Source: Planococcaceae bacterium Storch 2/2-2
GTDB taxonomy: Bacteria; Bacillota; Bacilli; Bacillales_A; Planococcaceae
Assembly (NCBI GenBank): GCA_009740415.1
Contig: WOYE01000008.1
Location: forward strand, 1-64,000
Direction of reading: 5' to 3'
DNA: 64,000 nt
Below the pieces are notes generated by a model that did not search any database, was not told the origin of the DNA, and saw nothing but the letters and a program-made list of their open reading frames with translations. The translations under genes and the position numbers were made by a program. Of this stretch, positions 42,438 through 51,135 are shown one piece after another. Each line of letters opens with the position of its first letter. The first letter of the stretch is position 1.

Positions 42438-43523
42438 TCACTCGATTCGCGCATAAATGACTGTATTTCTTAAATGATTTTCATCGGCGGAAAGACGGTG
42501 ATGCATGAGCACGCCTTCTTTTTTAAATCCGAGCCGTTCCGCAAGCGCACGAGCGACGACGTGTTCTTCATCGCAAGCGATTTGAACGCGTCGTGCAAAC
42601 GATTGCTCAAAGGCGAATGTGACGATCCGATCGATCGCTTCTGTCATGAACCCTCGCCCTTCATAAGAAGGTTGGAGCCAAAATTGGAGCGAATACGTAG
42701 GAATGCTCGGCTCTTCTGTTTTTAAAGACACTTCGCCTAAATGAATGCCGGTCTCTTTTTCAATGAGTTGGTACGTCAACTGCTCATGCAAAGCGAACCG
42801 TGCCATTTGCTTTCGAATCCGTTGTTCAACTTCTTCTTCCGTCCAAAAGGACTGTGCCCAAACGAACCATTCTTTCAACGACTCGGCTTCGTTCAACAGT
42901 TTCGTCATCGCTTCGACCGATGATAAAGCCGGTGGAACGAGACGTAAACGTTCTGTTTCCAACGGTGTAAACCGGATCATTTCCTCTTCTGCTCGATGCG
43001 AGTCATTCGATCCGTCCTTGCGACTCTTCATGAAATCTTCTCGTGTCATTCCGTACGTCACCGCGTCGTAATATTTATTTTCTTTCGGTGAAAACCAAGC
43101 ATTGCGCAAATGAGCTTCCTTTACGAAACCGACCCGCTCAAACGTCTTCCGCATCACTAAATGATCTTGACGAATATGCCCTTCTAGCCGCATCTTTTCA
43201 TCGGGTAAACGAAATACGTATTCTGTCAACGCTCGTAACGTTTTCGTACCGTATCCGCGGCCGCGGTATTCGTCCGCAATTCTCAAGTCAAAAATCGGCA
43301 ACTCGTCAAGTAAATCGTACAGCTTGACGATGCCGACTTTTTCATCTTTTTCATTGATCGCCCAAAATGTTTTCACGTCATCGGACTCGTAGCCGCCTTC
43401 TTCGACCGTCCGTTCGACGAGCGCGCGGCCTGTACTTTCTTCCACATCGTACGGCCACGTATTCGTCGTCATGAAATGAATGAGCTGTTCTACTTCTTCC
43501 ATCGTCCACTCTGTTAAACGCAT
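42438..43523 (-). CDS. fusion of two GNAT acetyltransferase domains
   Basis: A 361-residue protein of two RimJ/RimL-type GNAT domains. Domain 1 (about 1-165) has the acetyl-CoA loop EYRGRGYGTKTLRAL; domain 2 (about 180-361) has YEGRGFMTEAIDRI. A polar linker joins them (about 166-182). Both loops look intact. RimJ/L-like enzymes acetylate protein N-termini or small amines; the substrates here are unknown. AAGGGGG precedes the ATG. Confidence 0.85.
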   Translation of the reverse strand: MRLTEWTMEEVEQLIHFMTTNTWPYDVEESTGRALVERTVEEGGYESDDVKTFWAINEKDEKVGIVKLYDLLDELPIFDLRIADEYRGRGYGTKTLRALTEYVFRLPDEKMRLEGHIRQDHLVMRKTFERVGFVKEAHLRNAWFSPKENKYYDAVTYGMTREDFMKSRKDGSNDSHRAEEEMIRFTPLETERLRLVPPALSSVEAMTKLLNEAESLKEWFVWAQSFWTEEEVEQRIRKQMARFALHEQLTYQLIEKETGIHLGEVSLKTEEPSIPTYSLQFWLQPSYEGRGFMTEAIDRIVTFAFEQSFARRVQIACDEEHVVARALAERLGFKKEGVLMHHRLSADENHLRNTVIYARIE

Positions 43524-43546
43524 TGCGCATCCCCCTTACGCACCTC

Positions 43547-45760
43547 TTACTTATGGACGCGTAATAGACGGAGTGAGTTGAAGACGACGAGTAATGTCGC
43601 TCCCATGTCTGCAAAGATCGCGATCCACAATGTGAGCCATCCTGGGATGACTAAGAGGAGTGCAATAATTTTTAATCCTAATGCAAACATAATGTTTTCT
43701 TTAATGATTCGCAACGTTTTTCGGCTTAATTTAATCGTATACGGTAACTTTTCTAAATCGTCCGCCATTAACGCAACGTCCGCTGTTTCTAACGCCGTAT
43801 CCGTACCTGCTCCACCCATCGCGATTCCGATATCTGCTGCAGCGAGTGCAGGTGCATCGTTAATTCCGTCACCGACCATCGCTACGTTGCCGTACTTCGC
43901 TTTTAACTTTTTAATCGCTGTCAATTTATCTTCCGGCATTAAGCTCGCTTCAACATCTGTCAGTCCGATATCTTTCGCAATCGCTTTCGCTGTCACTTCG
44001 TGATCACCTGTCAACATGACGACGTGCTCAATTCCGATATCTTTCAACTTCTGAATGACTTCTTTACTTTCTTCACGAACCGGATCCGCTACTGCAATTA
44101 ATCCAGCGAACACGCCTTCAATGACGATCGCCATTACAGACTTTCCTTCCGCTTGGAGCATGTGCGCTCGTTCAATCGACGATTCCGGGACGACGGATAA
44201 CTCTTGCGCCCAACGTAAACTTCCGACTGCGACATCGTTGCCGTTGTACGTCGCATGAACACCTTTCCCTGTTACCGACTGGAATCCTTCCGCTTCGTTA
44301 CGGTGAACGCCTTCAATGCCACCGTACGTTACAATTGCACGTGATAACGGGTGTTGCGACATGCCTTCTACTGCGACGATCGCTTCGAGTACTTCTTTCC
44401 GATCGAACGTATCGACGGGGACGTAATCCGTCACTTCCGGATAACCTTTCGTCAATGTTCCTGTTTTATCGAATGCGACTGCTTTAATACGTCCTGTTTC
44501 TTCTAAGTGGACGCCACCTTTAATTAAAACACCTTGACGTGCTGCGTTACCAATCGCTGTAACGATCGCTACAGGCGTTGAAACGACGAGGGCACAAGGA
44601 CACCCGACGACGAGTACTGCAAGCCCTAAGTAGATCCAGTCGACCCACGGAGCACCTGTCACAAGAGGTGGAACGAACATCACGAGTAACGCAATAATGA
44701 TGATCGCTGGCGTGTAATATTTAGCGAAGCGGTCGACGAATTTTTGACTCGGCGCTTTCTCCGCTTGCGCTTCTTCTACGAGGTGAATAATTTTAGCGAT
44801 CGTCGTATCGTTGACGAGTGTCGTCACTTCTACTTCTAAACCGCCTTCTTCGTTCATCGTTCCTGCGTACACGTCGTCTCCAACTCGTTTCAATGCAGGG
44901 ACCGACTCTCCCGTAATCGCTGCTTCGTTAATCGTTGACGTCCCTTTGACGACGACGCCGTCCATCGCAATTTTTTGTCCCGGTTTTACGATTAAAATGT
45001 CACCGACGACGATATCTTCCGTGTCGAGTTCAACGTATTCACCGTTTCGTCGCACGACCGCTGTAGGCGGTGCGATATCCATTAACCCTTCGATCGACTT
45101 TCTTGATTTGTTCATTGAATACGCTTCAAGCGCTTCACTGATCGCAAACAATACGACGACAACGGCCGCTTCTTTCCACTCTTGAATGATCGCTGCTCCG
45201 ATCACGGCAATCGTCATTAACGTTTTAATATCGAATTCAAATTTCGATAAGTTTTTAAATCCAACTTTGAAAATGTCATAGCCACCGATGAGAATCGCTG
45301 ATGCGAAAAAGGCAATCGCCCACGGTGCCGTTTGTGATTGTTGGCTCGAAATGACCCAACCGATCGCCACTAAAATTCCTGAAATGATCGTGACGATATT
45401 TTCTTTCCGTTTGTACCAAGGAACCGAAGGCGTTAACGATTTTCGTTCGGATGCTTTTCGTACTTTAATGCCATCGAACGCTCCTGCTTCTTCTAACTGT
45501 TCAATCGTAACGTCCCCTTCAATTGCTAATTTGGACGCTCCGAAGTTCAAATGGACACCTTGCACGTTCGGAATCGCCTTTAAATTTTCTTCGAACTGAA
45601 TCGCACAACTTGCACAGTTTAAATTTTCGAGACGATACTCTTCCGCTTTCGCTGCGTTCGTCAATTGCTTATCAGATGTCGGAACGTGTTCATGCGTATC
45701 ACAACCGTCCGTACAAACTTCTTCTTCCTGATGCGTATGTTCTTCTTTAACTTTCGTCAT
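43547..45760 (-). CDS. cadA: Cd2+/Zn2+-exporting P-type ATPase CadA
   Basis: A 737-residue P1B ATPase. A His/Cys-rich N-terminus (about 8-26) precedes one HMA domain with NCASC (C49, C52), then the transmembrane CPC (387-389), TGES, DKTGT (D431) and GDGINDAPAL. The CPC plus a C-terminal helix with a membrane aspartate (IAIFADMGATLLV) is the Zn/Cd/Pb exporter pattern. GGAGGAGG precedes the ATG at 45760. It overlaps cadC by 14 bp. Confidence 0.94.
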   Translation of the reverse strand: MTKVKEEHTHQEEEVCTDGCDTHEHVPTSDKQLTNAAKAEEYRLENLNCASCAIQFEENLKAIPNVQGVHLNFGASKLAIEGDVTIEQLEEAGAFDGIKVRKASERKSLTPSVPWYKRKENIVTIISGILVAIGWVISSQQSQTAPWAIAFFASAILIGGYDIFKVGFKNLSKFEFDIKTLMTIAVIGAAIIQEWKEAAVVVVLFAISEALEAYSMNKSRKSIEGLMDIAPPTAVVRRNGEYVELDTEDIVVGDILIVKPGQKIAMDGVVVKGTSTINEAAITGESVPALKRVGDDVYAGTMNEEGGLEVEVTTLVNDTTIAKIIHLVEEAQAEKAPSQKFVDRFAKYYTPAIIIIALLVMFVPPLVTGAPWVDWIYLGLAVLVVGCPCALVVSTPVAIVTAIGNAARQGVLIKGGVHLEETGRIKAVAFDKTGTLTKGYPEVTDYVPVDTFDRKEVLEAIVAVEGMSQHPLSRAIVTYGGIEGVHRNEAEGFQSVTGKGVHATYNGNDVAVGSLRWAQELSVVPESSIERAHMLQAEGKSVMAIVIEGVFAGLIAVADPVREESKEVIQKLKDIGIEHVVMLTGDHEVTAKAIAKDIGLTDVEASLMPEDKLTAIKKLKAKYGNVAMVGDGINDAPALAAADIGIAMGGAGTDTALETADVALMADDLEKLPYTIKLSRKTLRIIKENIMFALGLKIIALLLVIPGWLTLWIAIFADMGATLLVVFNSLRLLRVHK

Positions 45761-46142
45761 ATGGATCCTCCTCCATCGCATGTTCGTACGCAATTTTCAC
45801 TAAATCGTGTACGTGATGATCGGCCAATTGATAGTAGACCATGCGTCCTTTTCGCTCCGACTTCGCAAGCGCTCGTTCTTTTAAGTAACGTAAATGGTGA
45901 GATGTCGTTGCATTGGACGCCCCGATTACGGCTGCAACGTCACAGACACACATTTCATCAACGAGCGTTAAAGCGTAAGCGATTTTTAATCGCGTTTCAT
46001 CCGCTAATGCTTTAAACATGTCAGCCATCAACCGAACATCGGGTACGTTCTTTCGTACGTGTTCGACCATTTCAGCATGGACGACTGTCACATCACATGT
46101 ATCTTCTTTCTGTAATTTTTTCGCTTCATTCATTTCTGTCAT
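45747..46142 (-). CDS. cadC: ArsR/SmtB-family metal sensor CadC
   Basis: A 131-residue winged-helix repressor. CadC-type metal ligands are visible: Cys in the N-terminal arm (EDTCDV) and the alpha-3 CVC of DEMCVCDVA; the HTH is SNATTSHHLRYLKE. A C-terminal HHVHDL could form a second zinc site. It should release the cadCA promoter on binding Cd, Zn or Pb. The start is an ATG after GAGGGG. Confidence 0.92.
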   Translation of the reverse strand: MTEMNEAKKLQKEDTCDVTVVHAEMVEHVRKNVPDVRLMADMFKALADETRLKIAYALTLVDEMCVCDVAAVIGASNATTSHHLRYLKERALAKSERKGRMVYYQLADHHVHDLVKIAYEHAMEEDPYDES

Positions 46143-46155
46143 AAGATCCCCTCAT

Positions 46156-46171
46156 TCAAATGTTCATTTGA
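46156..46171. promoter_or_regulatory. cadC operator O1
   Basis: Perfect inverted repeat TCAAATG-TT-CATTTGA, the usual ArsR-family operator form, between the cadC -10 and its start codon. Confidence 0.8.
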
Positions 46172-46181
46172 TTGTGAATCT

Positions 46182-46210
46182 AGTATACGAAGTTTTCTGA
46201 CCATTTACAA
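46182..46210 (-). promoter_or_regulatory. cadC-cadA promoter
   Basis: TTGTAA (46205-46210), a 17-bp spacer and TATACT (46182-46187) on the minus strand, lying between operators O1 and O2. Confidence 0.75.
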
Positions 46211-46213
46211 GCT

Positions 46214-46235
46214 CATTCAAACGATTGTTTGAATG
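46214..46235. promoter_or_regulatory. cadC operator O2
   Basis: Perfect 9-bp inverted repeat CATTCAAAC-GATT-GTTTGAATG just upstream of the -35. It shares TTCAAA/TTTGAA with O1 but has a different spacer. Confidence 0.65.
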
Positions 46236-46398
46236 TTATGAAACTCATGCGACCATTTGGTATATTTTTGCTGTTTTTTGATGTTTATACTCTTTTTTAA
46301 CCGTAATCGTTCTGAATTAGCTAAATATCGAGCAAAAAGTTACAATTCGTAATCATTGCATTCTCTCTATTCCACTGCCTCTTTTAAAAAAAGGGAAC

Positions 46399-46436
46399 AA
46401 AAAAGCTTTCATGAGAATGGTCTCATGAAAGCTCTT
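46399..46436 (-). terminator. terminator of the antiporter gene
   Basis: On the minus strand GAGCTTTCATGAGA-CCAT-TCTCATGAAAGCTTTTTT. Confidence 0.9.
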
Positions 46437-46448
46437 CGTCAAATTGAT

Positions 46449-47921
46449 TTAGGCGTACGATTCGTCGCCCATCACTTCTTTCACACGATTCACTTGTTCT
46501 TTATCCGATAAAATGTATAAGACATCGCCTTCGAGCAAAATCGTTTGTCCCGTCGGCATGACGAGTTCACCAGCTCGAATGATCGCAGAGATGACGGTAT
46601 CTTTCGGTAAGTTCAAATCTTGTACTTTTTCATTCACGTGCGGCGTGGAAGCAGATACTTCGACTTCTAACATTTCGGCATTCGCTTGGTCCATCGAAAT
46701 AAGTTCCAATTGGTGAATCCGTTTCGGCGATGGTGGTGCTTCTAAACCGAGCCATCTCGCTACGTTGGAAATCGTCGAACCTTGCAATAAGGCGGACGTA
46801 ATGACGATGAAAAATACCATATTGAAATAGAGGAAAGCGTTCGGAACGTCTGCAAGCAACGGAAACGTCGCCAATACGATCGGAACGGCTCCTCGCAATC
46901 CTGCCCACGAAATGAATAACTTTTCTTTGAACGTATAATCAAATGGAATCGTACAAAGAAATACCGCAACCGGACGTGCGATAAACATTAAAATAAACGA
47001 TAAAATTAATCCTTTTGAAATGAGGTCCCAGTTCGCTAACTCACTTGGGAAGACGAGCAATCCTAAAATAACGAACATCGTCAACTGCATGAGCCATGCA
47101 AACCCTTCGTGGAAACGTAAAATCGAATGGCTATGGTTTAATTCACGGTTTCCGATGACGATACCGGCTACGTACACCGCTAAAATACCACTACCGCCTG
47201 CGACAGCGGTCAAGCTATAAATCGCCATCGCGAACCCGATCGATAAGACCGCGTACAAACCACTGGCATCTAACTTCAACTTATTCATCGATTTAGACGC
47301 TAAAAATCCGAGTACGAGACCGAATAATAAACCGAGGCCCATCTGTAAGAAGAAATTGATAATGAGGTTACCGAATGCAAAATCTTCCATCGTCAACCAT
47401 TGGATGAAAGCGACGGTTAAGAACATCGCCATCGGGTCGTTGGAACCCGACTCCATTTCCAACGTTGACGACATTTTCGGTTGAATGTTTTGACCGCTCA
47501 TCACCGAGAACACAGCTGCTGCGTCCGTCGATCCGACGATCGAACCGAGTAAAAATGACTCGATCCATCCGAGGCCTAATACGTAATGGCTCGCTACTGC
47601 GAGGACTGCCGTCGTCATGACGACTCCGAATGTCGCTAACACCCCCGCTCCTTTTAATACCGGACGGACGTTCCGCCATTCCGTTTGAAGCCCCCCTTCA
47701 AACAAAATGACGACGAGAGCGATCATACCGATCGTTTGCGCTAAATACGCGTCTGAGAAATAAATTAATCCTGAAATGTCACTACCTAATACCATCCCTA
47801 AGATCATGAACAAGACGAGAGCAGGGACACCTGCGCGAGATGTCACCTTCGTCATTAACACGCCACTTAATAAAAAGAATCCAATTAATAACACAACCGC
47901 ATCTACTGAAAAACTATTCAT
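46449..47921 (-). CDS. CPA1-family K+ or Na+/H+ antiporter (NhaP2/CvrA-like)
   Basis: A 490-residue antiporter. About twelve to thirteen membrane helices (to about 385) contain the ion-site region LEMESGSNDPMA and ISWAGLRGAVPIVLA. A cytosolic TrkA-C-like domain (about 405-485: DTVISAIIRAGELVMPTG) follows. This matches NhaP2/CvrA potassium/proton antiporters. No ribosome site precedes the ATG; instead it overlaps the stop of a short ORF with a strong SD. It is probably co-transcribed with murB. Confidence 0.9.
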   Translation of the reverse strand: MNSFSVDAVVLLIGFFLLSGVLMTKVTSRAGVPALVLFMILGMVLGSDISGLIYFSDAYLAQTIGMIALVVILFEGGLQTEWRNVRPVLKGAGVLATFGVVMTTAVLAVASHYVLGLGWIESFLLGSIVGSTDAAAVFSVMSGQNIQPKMSSTLEMESGSNDPMAMFLTVAFIQWLTMEDFAFGNLIINFFLQMGLGLLFGLVLGFLASKSMNKLKLDASGLYAVLSIGFAMAIYSLTAVAGGSGILAVYVAGIVIGNRELNHSHSILRFHEGFAWLMQLTMFVILGLLVFPSELANWDLISKGLILSFILMFIARPVAVFLCTIPFDYTFKEKLFISWAGLRGAVPIVLATFPLLADVPNAFLYFNMVFFIVITSALLQGSTISNVARWLGLEAPPSPKRIHQLELISMDQANAEMLEVEVSASTPHVNEKVQDLNLPKDTVISAIIRAGELVMPTGQTILLEGDVLYILSDKEQVNRVKEVMGDESYA

Positions 47922-47997
47922 GCGTTGCGCGGTTGAAACAGCGATTCATTGTCACTACTTGAGTCGTTTTCGTCTTTTCGGCTCGAAACAAACTCAC
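47914..47997 (-). CDS. 27-codon leader ORF overlapping the antiporter start
   Basis: GTG at 47997 (or the adjacent GTG at 48000) follows GGGAGGG and opens a 27-residue frame of basic and polar residues. Its stop TAG lies within ATGAATAG, so it overlaps the antiporter ATG. The antiporter itself has no SD, so ribosomes finishing this ORF would restart there. The frame is too short to judge conservation. It may be a coupling or regulatory leader peptide. Confidence 0.5.
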   Translation of the reverse strand: MSLFRAEKTKTTQVVTMNRCFNRATHE

Positions 47998-48016
47998 CAC
48001 TCCCTCCCTCTCTAAT

Positions 48017-48931
48017 CTACTCTTCCTCTCCTACGATACGGACTTCCAATTCCAACTCGATTCCGTAACGTTCTTTCACTTCACGACGTACCATGCGAAT
48101 CGTTTCAATGTAATCCGTCGCCGTCGCATCTTCTTTATTGACGATAAACCCTGCATGTTTCGTCGAAACTTCAGCACCGCCAAACCCTTTTCCTTGCAAG
48201 CCGCTATCTTGAATCAATTTTCCTGCATAGTGGCCAGGTGGTCGTTTAAATACACTACCTGCTGACGGGTACTCTAACGGTTGTTTCGATTCTCGCTGAT
48301 GCGTTAAATCAGCTATCTTCGCATCGATCGCCGCTTGATCCCCTTTTTTCAATTCAAACGTAGCGCGAACGACGTAATACCCTTCCGTCGCAATAATGCT
48401 CGTACGGTATCCGAGAGCGAGCTCCTCTTTTTCAAGATGTTTCAATTCTCCCGTTTTCGTTAACACGTCCACCGAGACGACGACATCTTTCATCTCTCCA
48501 CCGTATGCGCCCGCGTTCATCATCATGCCACCTCCGATTGAACCTGGAATGCCACATGCAAATTCGAACCCTGTCAAACTATTCGCCGCTGCTTGACGAG
48601 AGACTTCAATTAAATGAGCACCCGCTTCTGCCACGATCGTCGTTCCCTGTACGTCGATTCGGTCAAGAGCTGCTACGTGCAAAACAATACCGCGAACGCC
48701 ACCGTCACGCACGACCATATTCGAACCGTTCCCGAGTAAGAGAAGAGGTACGTCGTGATCGTGCGCGTAAGTTACCGTCGCTTGCATTTCTTCAATCGTT
48801 TGCGGAATGACGAGAATATCTGCCGCTCCGCCTAATTTCGTTTTCGTATATTTACACAACGGTTCATCCATTAACAAGCGACCTTTTTGAATTCGCGTTT
48901 TTAACCCGTTATAAACACTTTCTTTAGACAT
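48017..48931 (-). CDS. murB: UDP-N-acetylenolpyruvoylglucosamine reductase
   Basis: A 304-residue FAD enzyme that reduces UDP-GlcNAc-enolpyruvate to UDP-MurNAc. The FAD-binding motifs LLLLGNGSNMVVRDGG and CGIPGSIGGGMMMNAGAYGGE are present, with the catalytic serine region SAGSVFKRP and a C-terminal VRREVKERYGIELELEVRIVG. It is the short type II MurB of Firmicutes. AAAGGA lies 10 nt before the ATG. Confidence 0.96.
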   Translation of the reverse strand: MSKESVYNGLKTRIQKGRLLMDEPLCKYTKTKLGGAADILVIPQTIEEMQATVTYAHDHDVPLLLLGNGSNMVVRDGGVRGIVLHVAALDRIDVQGTTIVAEAGAHLIEVSRQAAANSLTGFEFACGIPGSIGGGMMMNAGAYGGEMKDVVVSVDVLTKTGELKHLEKEELALGYRTSIIATEGYYVVRATFELKKGDQAAIDAKIADLTHQRESKQPLEYPSAGSVFKRPPGHYAGKLIQDSGLQGKGFGGAEVSTKHAGFIVNKEDATATDYIETIRMVRREVKERYGIELELEVRIVGEEE

Positions 48932-49125
48932 GATGGAACAATCCTTTCACTACTATTACATAGTTGCATATAGTTTCATTTTCACTGTTCTTTAACAAAT
49001 CATTCACACTCTTAATTATGCTTGCATTTTGCTTATTTGACAAGCGATATTCATTATCTAGCGTCATAGGTTAGTTTTTCCATACAATCGGGTAGAGTAC
49101 AGACAGAAAGAAAGGATGATGACGT

Positions 49126-49653
49126 ATGACTTTATGGAAAGTAGATCCTGCCCACACAGACGTTCAGTTTTCTGTCCGCCACTTGATGATTGCGAAAGTA
49201 CGAGGTGCGTTCACTGAATTTAGCGGTACGCTAAAAGGCGACCCTCACGATTTAGAAAAAGCGAGCCTCCATTTCTCCATCGACACGTCGTCGATTACGA
49301 CGAACCAAGCACAGCGAGACGAACATTTAAAAAGTGCTGACTTTTTTGACGTAGCGACGTATCCTGAAATTACGTTCGATTCTCAGTCGATTGAATCAGT
49401 CGGTCAAGGAACATATAACGTAAAAGGCGCACTGACGATGAAAGGTGTTACGAACACGATGACATTCACCGTCACGATGCTCGGGGAAGCGATTTCACCG
49501 ATGGACGGTTCGACGGTAGCAAGCCTTCACGCAGAAGGGGCAATCGATCGACGCGCTTACGGAATGACGTGGCAACAAGCGCTCGACAAAGGTGGCGTCG
49601 TCGTCAGTAACGAAGTAGACGTTACGATCGACGTTGAAATTACGAAACAATAA
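49126..49653 (+). CDS. YceI-like lipocalin-fold protein
   Basis: A 175-residue protein of the E. coli YceI/TT1927 family, whose members bind polyisoprenoid chains in a lipocalin-like barrel. Typical motifs are WKVDPAHTDVQFSVRHL, GTLKGDPHDLEKASL, HLKSADFFDVATYPEITF and DRRAYGMTW. There is no signal peptide, so it should be cytosolic. AAAGGATGATG precedes the ATG. It is monocistronic. Confidence 0.92.
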   Translation: MTLWKVDPAHTDVQFSVRHLMIAKVRGAFTEFSGTLKGDPHDLEKASLHFSIDTSSITTNQAQRDEHLKSADFFDVATYPEITFDSQSIESVGQGTYNVKGALTMKGVTNTMTFTVTMLGEAISPMDGSTVASLHAEGAIDRRAYGMTWQQALDKGGVVVSNEVDVTIDVEITKQ

Positions 49654-49675
49654 ATCGAATAGACTCCTTACGATA

Positions 49676-49716
49676 AAAACAGTGCTCGCGTTCAATCGAA
49701 CGCAAGCACTGTTTTC
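49676..49716. terminator. bidirectional terminator after the YceI-like gene
   Basis: AAAACAGTGCTCGCGTTC-AATC-GAACGCAAGCACTGTTTT, a stem of about 18 bp with U-runs both ways. Confidence 0.9.
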
Positions 49717-49747
49717 ATTTCATAACGTATGAGAGTACGTTCACATA

Positions 49748-50164
49748 TTACTGCATCGGTTTCGTCGGAACTCCTTGAAGTGCGCTTAACTTCACTTCCA
49801 CGTGGCCATCGGTCGCCTTTTCTCCTTCAATCGTTATACGAAGAAGAGGCATCTTCCATTGAATGAGTCGCTCTTTCGTAACGGAAGTGCGCCACGTCTC
49901 ATCGAGCACATTTCCTACTCGCAACCGAACCGCTCCTTCTTGTAATACGATCGCATACGACAACGTATACGGTTGATTCGGTGTGACGACGAAATAGTAG
50001 TGCACGGTACCGTCTAGCTGTTCAAATCGAATGAAACATTCTTGCGCACGTTCGTATTCTTCTGTAATGACCGTCCGTTTCGATAGACGGCGTGTCATCG
50101 CCCGAATAACGGCTAAGAGAAGAACGAAAACGAGAGCGATGATCGCTAACAAGACGTAAGTCAT
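49748..50164 (-). CDS. hypothetical membrane-anchored protein
   Basis: I do not recognise this 138-residue protein. One N-terminal membrane helix (YVLLAIIALVFVLLLAVI) is followed by a basic stop-transfer patch (RAMTRRLSKR). A beta-rich domain of about 105 residues would then lie on the cytosolic side by the positive-inside rule. AAGGAAG precedes the ATG. It lies between two terminators as a single gene. Confidence 0.65.
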   Translation of the reverse strand: MTYVLLAIIALVFVLLLAVIRAMTRRLSKRTVITEEYERAQECFIRFEQLDGTVHYYFVVTPNQPYTLSYAIVLQEGAVRLRVGNVLDETWRTSVTKERLIQWKMPLLRITIEGEKATDGHVEVKLSALQGVPTKPMQ

Positions 50165-50222
50165 CGTATCACTTCCTTAGTCATCGTTTACCTCTTCTTT
50201 CTCATTGAAAACCTCTCCATTA

Positions 50223-50251
50223 AAAAAGCTCAAGCGATTCGCTCGAGCTCC
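50223..50251 (-). terminator. terminator after the FrnE-like gene
   Basis: On the minus strand GAGCTCGAGCGaatCGCTTGAGC is followed by six Us. Confidence 0.85.
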
Positions 50252-50255
50252 TTCG

Positions 50256-50963
50256 TTACATCTCACATTTTCCGTCCGTGCACATCCCGCTTCCTTCGAT
50301 ATCGAGTACTTGCGGTTTCGCTTCTAGTCCTTCTTCTTCCGCTACTTTTTGAATGACTTCGACGAACGATTCGGTAGGCATTGCGCCAGGTACAGCATAT
50401 TTTCGATTGAATACGAAAAATGGAACGCCTTGTACGCCGACTTGCTTCGCTTCTGCAATGTCTTGACGAACTTCATCTGCATACGCTTCCCCTTCGAGTA
50501 CTTCTTTCACTTTCTCTACATTTAAGCCCGCTTCTTCCGCAATGCTTAAAATGACTTCATCGGTACCGATCTTTTTCGCTTCTTCTAAATAAGATGAGAA
50601 GAAACGTTCGACCATTTCATTTTCTTTTCCTTCTTCAGCCGCATATTTCGTCACGCGGTGTGCGTTGAACGTGTTCGCCATCGTCCATTCTGACGTGCGG
50701 TAGTAAAGACCGGCTCCACGTGCACGTTGTAAAATGTTGTCGACCATCTCTTCGGCTTGTTCATCGCTAATTTGGTATTTACGTGCAAGGCTGACATGAT
50801 ACGGCTCGTCCGTCGTTGCCGGAGCGGTCGGGTCGAGCTCATACGCTTTATAAACGACGTCGATTTGACCGTCGAATCCTGATTGTTCAATCGCTTCTTC
50901 TAAATGACGTTTTCCGATAAAGCAAAACGGACAAACGACGTCTGACCACACTTCGATTTTCAT
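50256..50963 (-). CDS. FrnE-like DsbA-family thioredoxin-fold oxidoreductase
   Basis: A 235-residue DsbA/FrnE-family protein. CPFC (C11, C14) follows the first strand in VWSDVVCPFCFIGKRHLEEA. A helical insertion and the cis-proline segment GVQGVPFFVFNRKYAVPGA follow. There is no signal peptide, so it is a cytosolic oxidoreductase or isomerase. A C-terminal CTDGKC provides a second cysteine pair. ATG at 50963 is chosen because the protein then starts as in the family. Confidence 0.9.
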   Translation of the reverse strand: MKIEVWSDVVCPFCFIGKRHLEEAIEQSGFDGQIDVVYKAYELDPTAPATTDEPYHVSLARKYQISDEQAEEMVDNILQRARGAGLYYRTSEWTMANTFNAHRVTKYAAEEGKENEMVERFFSSYLEEAKKIGTDEVILSIAEEAGLNVEKVKEVLEGEAYADEVRQDIAEAKQVGVQGVPFFVFNRKYAVPGAMPTESFVEVIQKVAEEEGLEAKPQVLDIEGSGMCTDGKCEM

Positions 50964-51104
50964 TTTGAAACACTTCCTCTCCCATGTTGTCATTATCATA
51001 CGGAACGAACTAGAGAGAGACAAAGAATATGCTTTCGTCAACAACCCGCCACTTAACGACCTTGCGGTCTGTTTGAAGTGGGGGTATCCTTGCCGATTTC
51101 AGAT

Positions 51105-51132
51105 GAAAAAGAACGCAGCAAACGCTGCGTTC
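51105..51132 (-). terminator. terminator of the yrrT-luxS-mccA-mccB operon
   Basis: On the minus strand GAACGCAG-cgtttg-CTGCGTTC is followed by TTTTTC, just past the mccB stop. Confidence 0.85.
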
Positions 51133-51135
51133 CCC

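Noticed and set aside
49053-49096. GGGTAG upstream of the YceI-like gene as a sigma-B promoter.
   Set aside because: The only good GTTTTT is 10 bp away, too short, and the alternative GTTAGT matches poorly.
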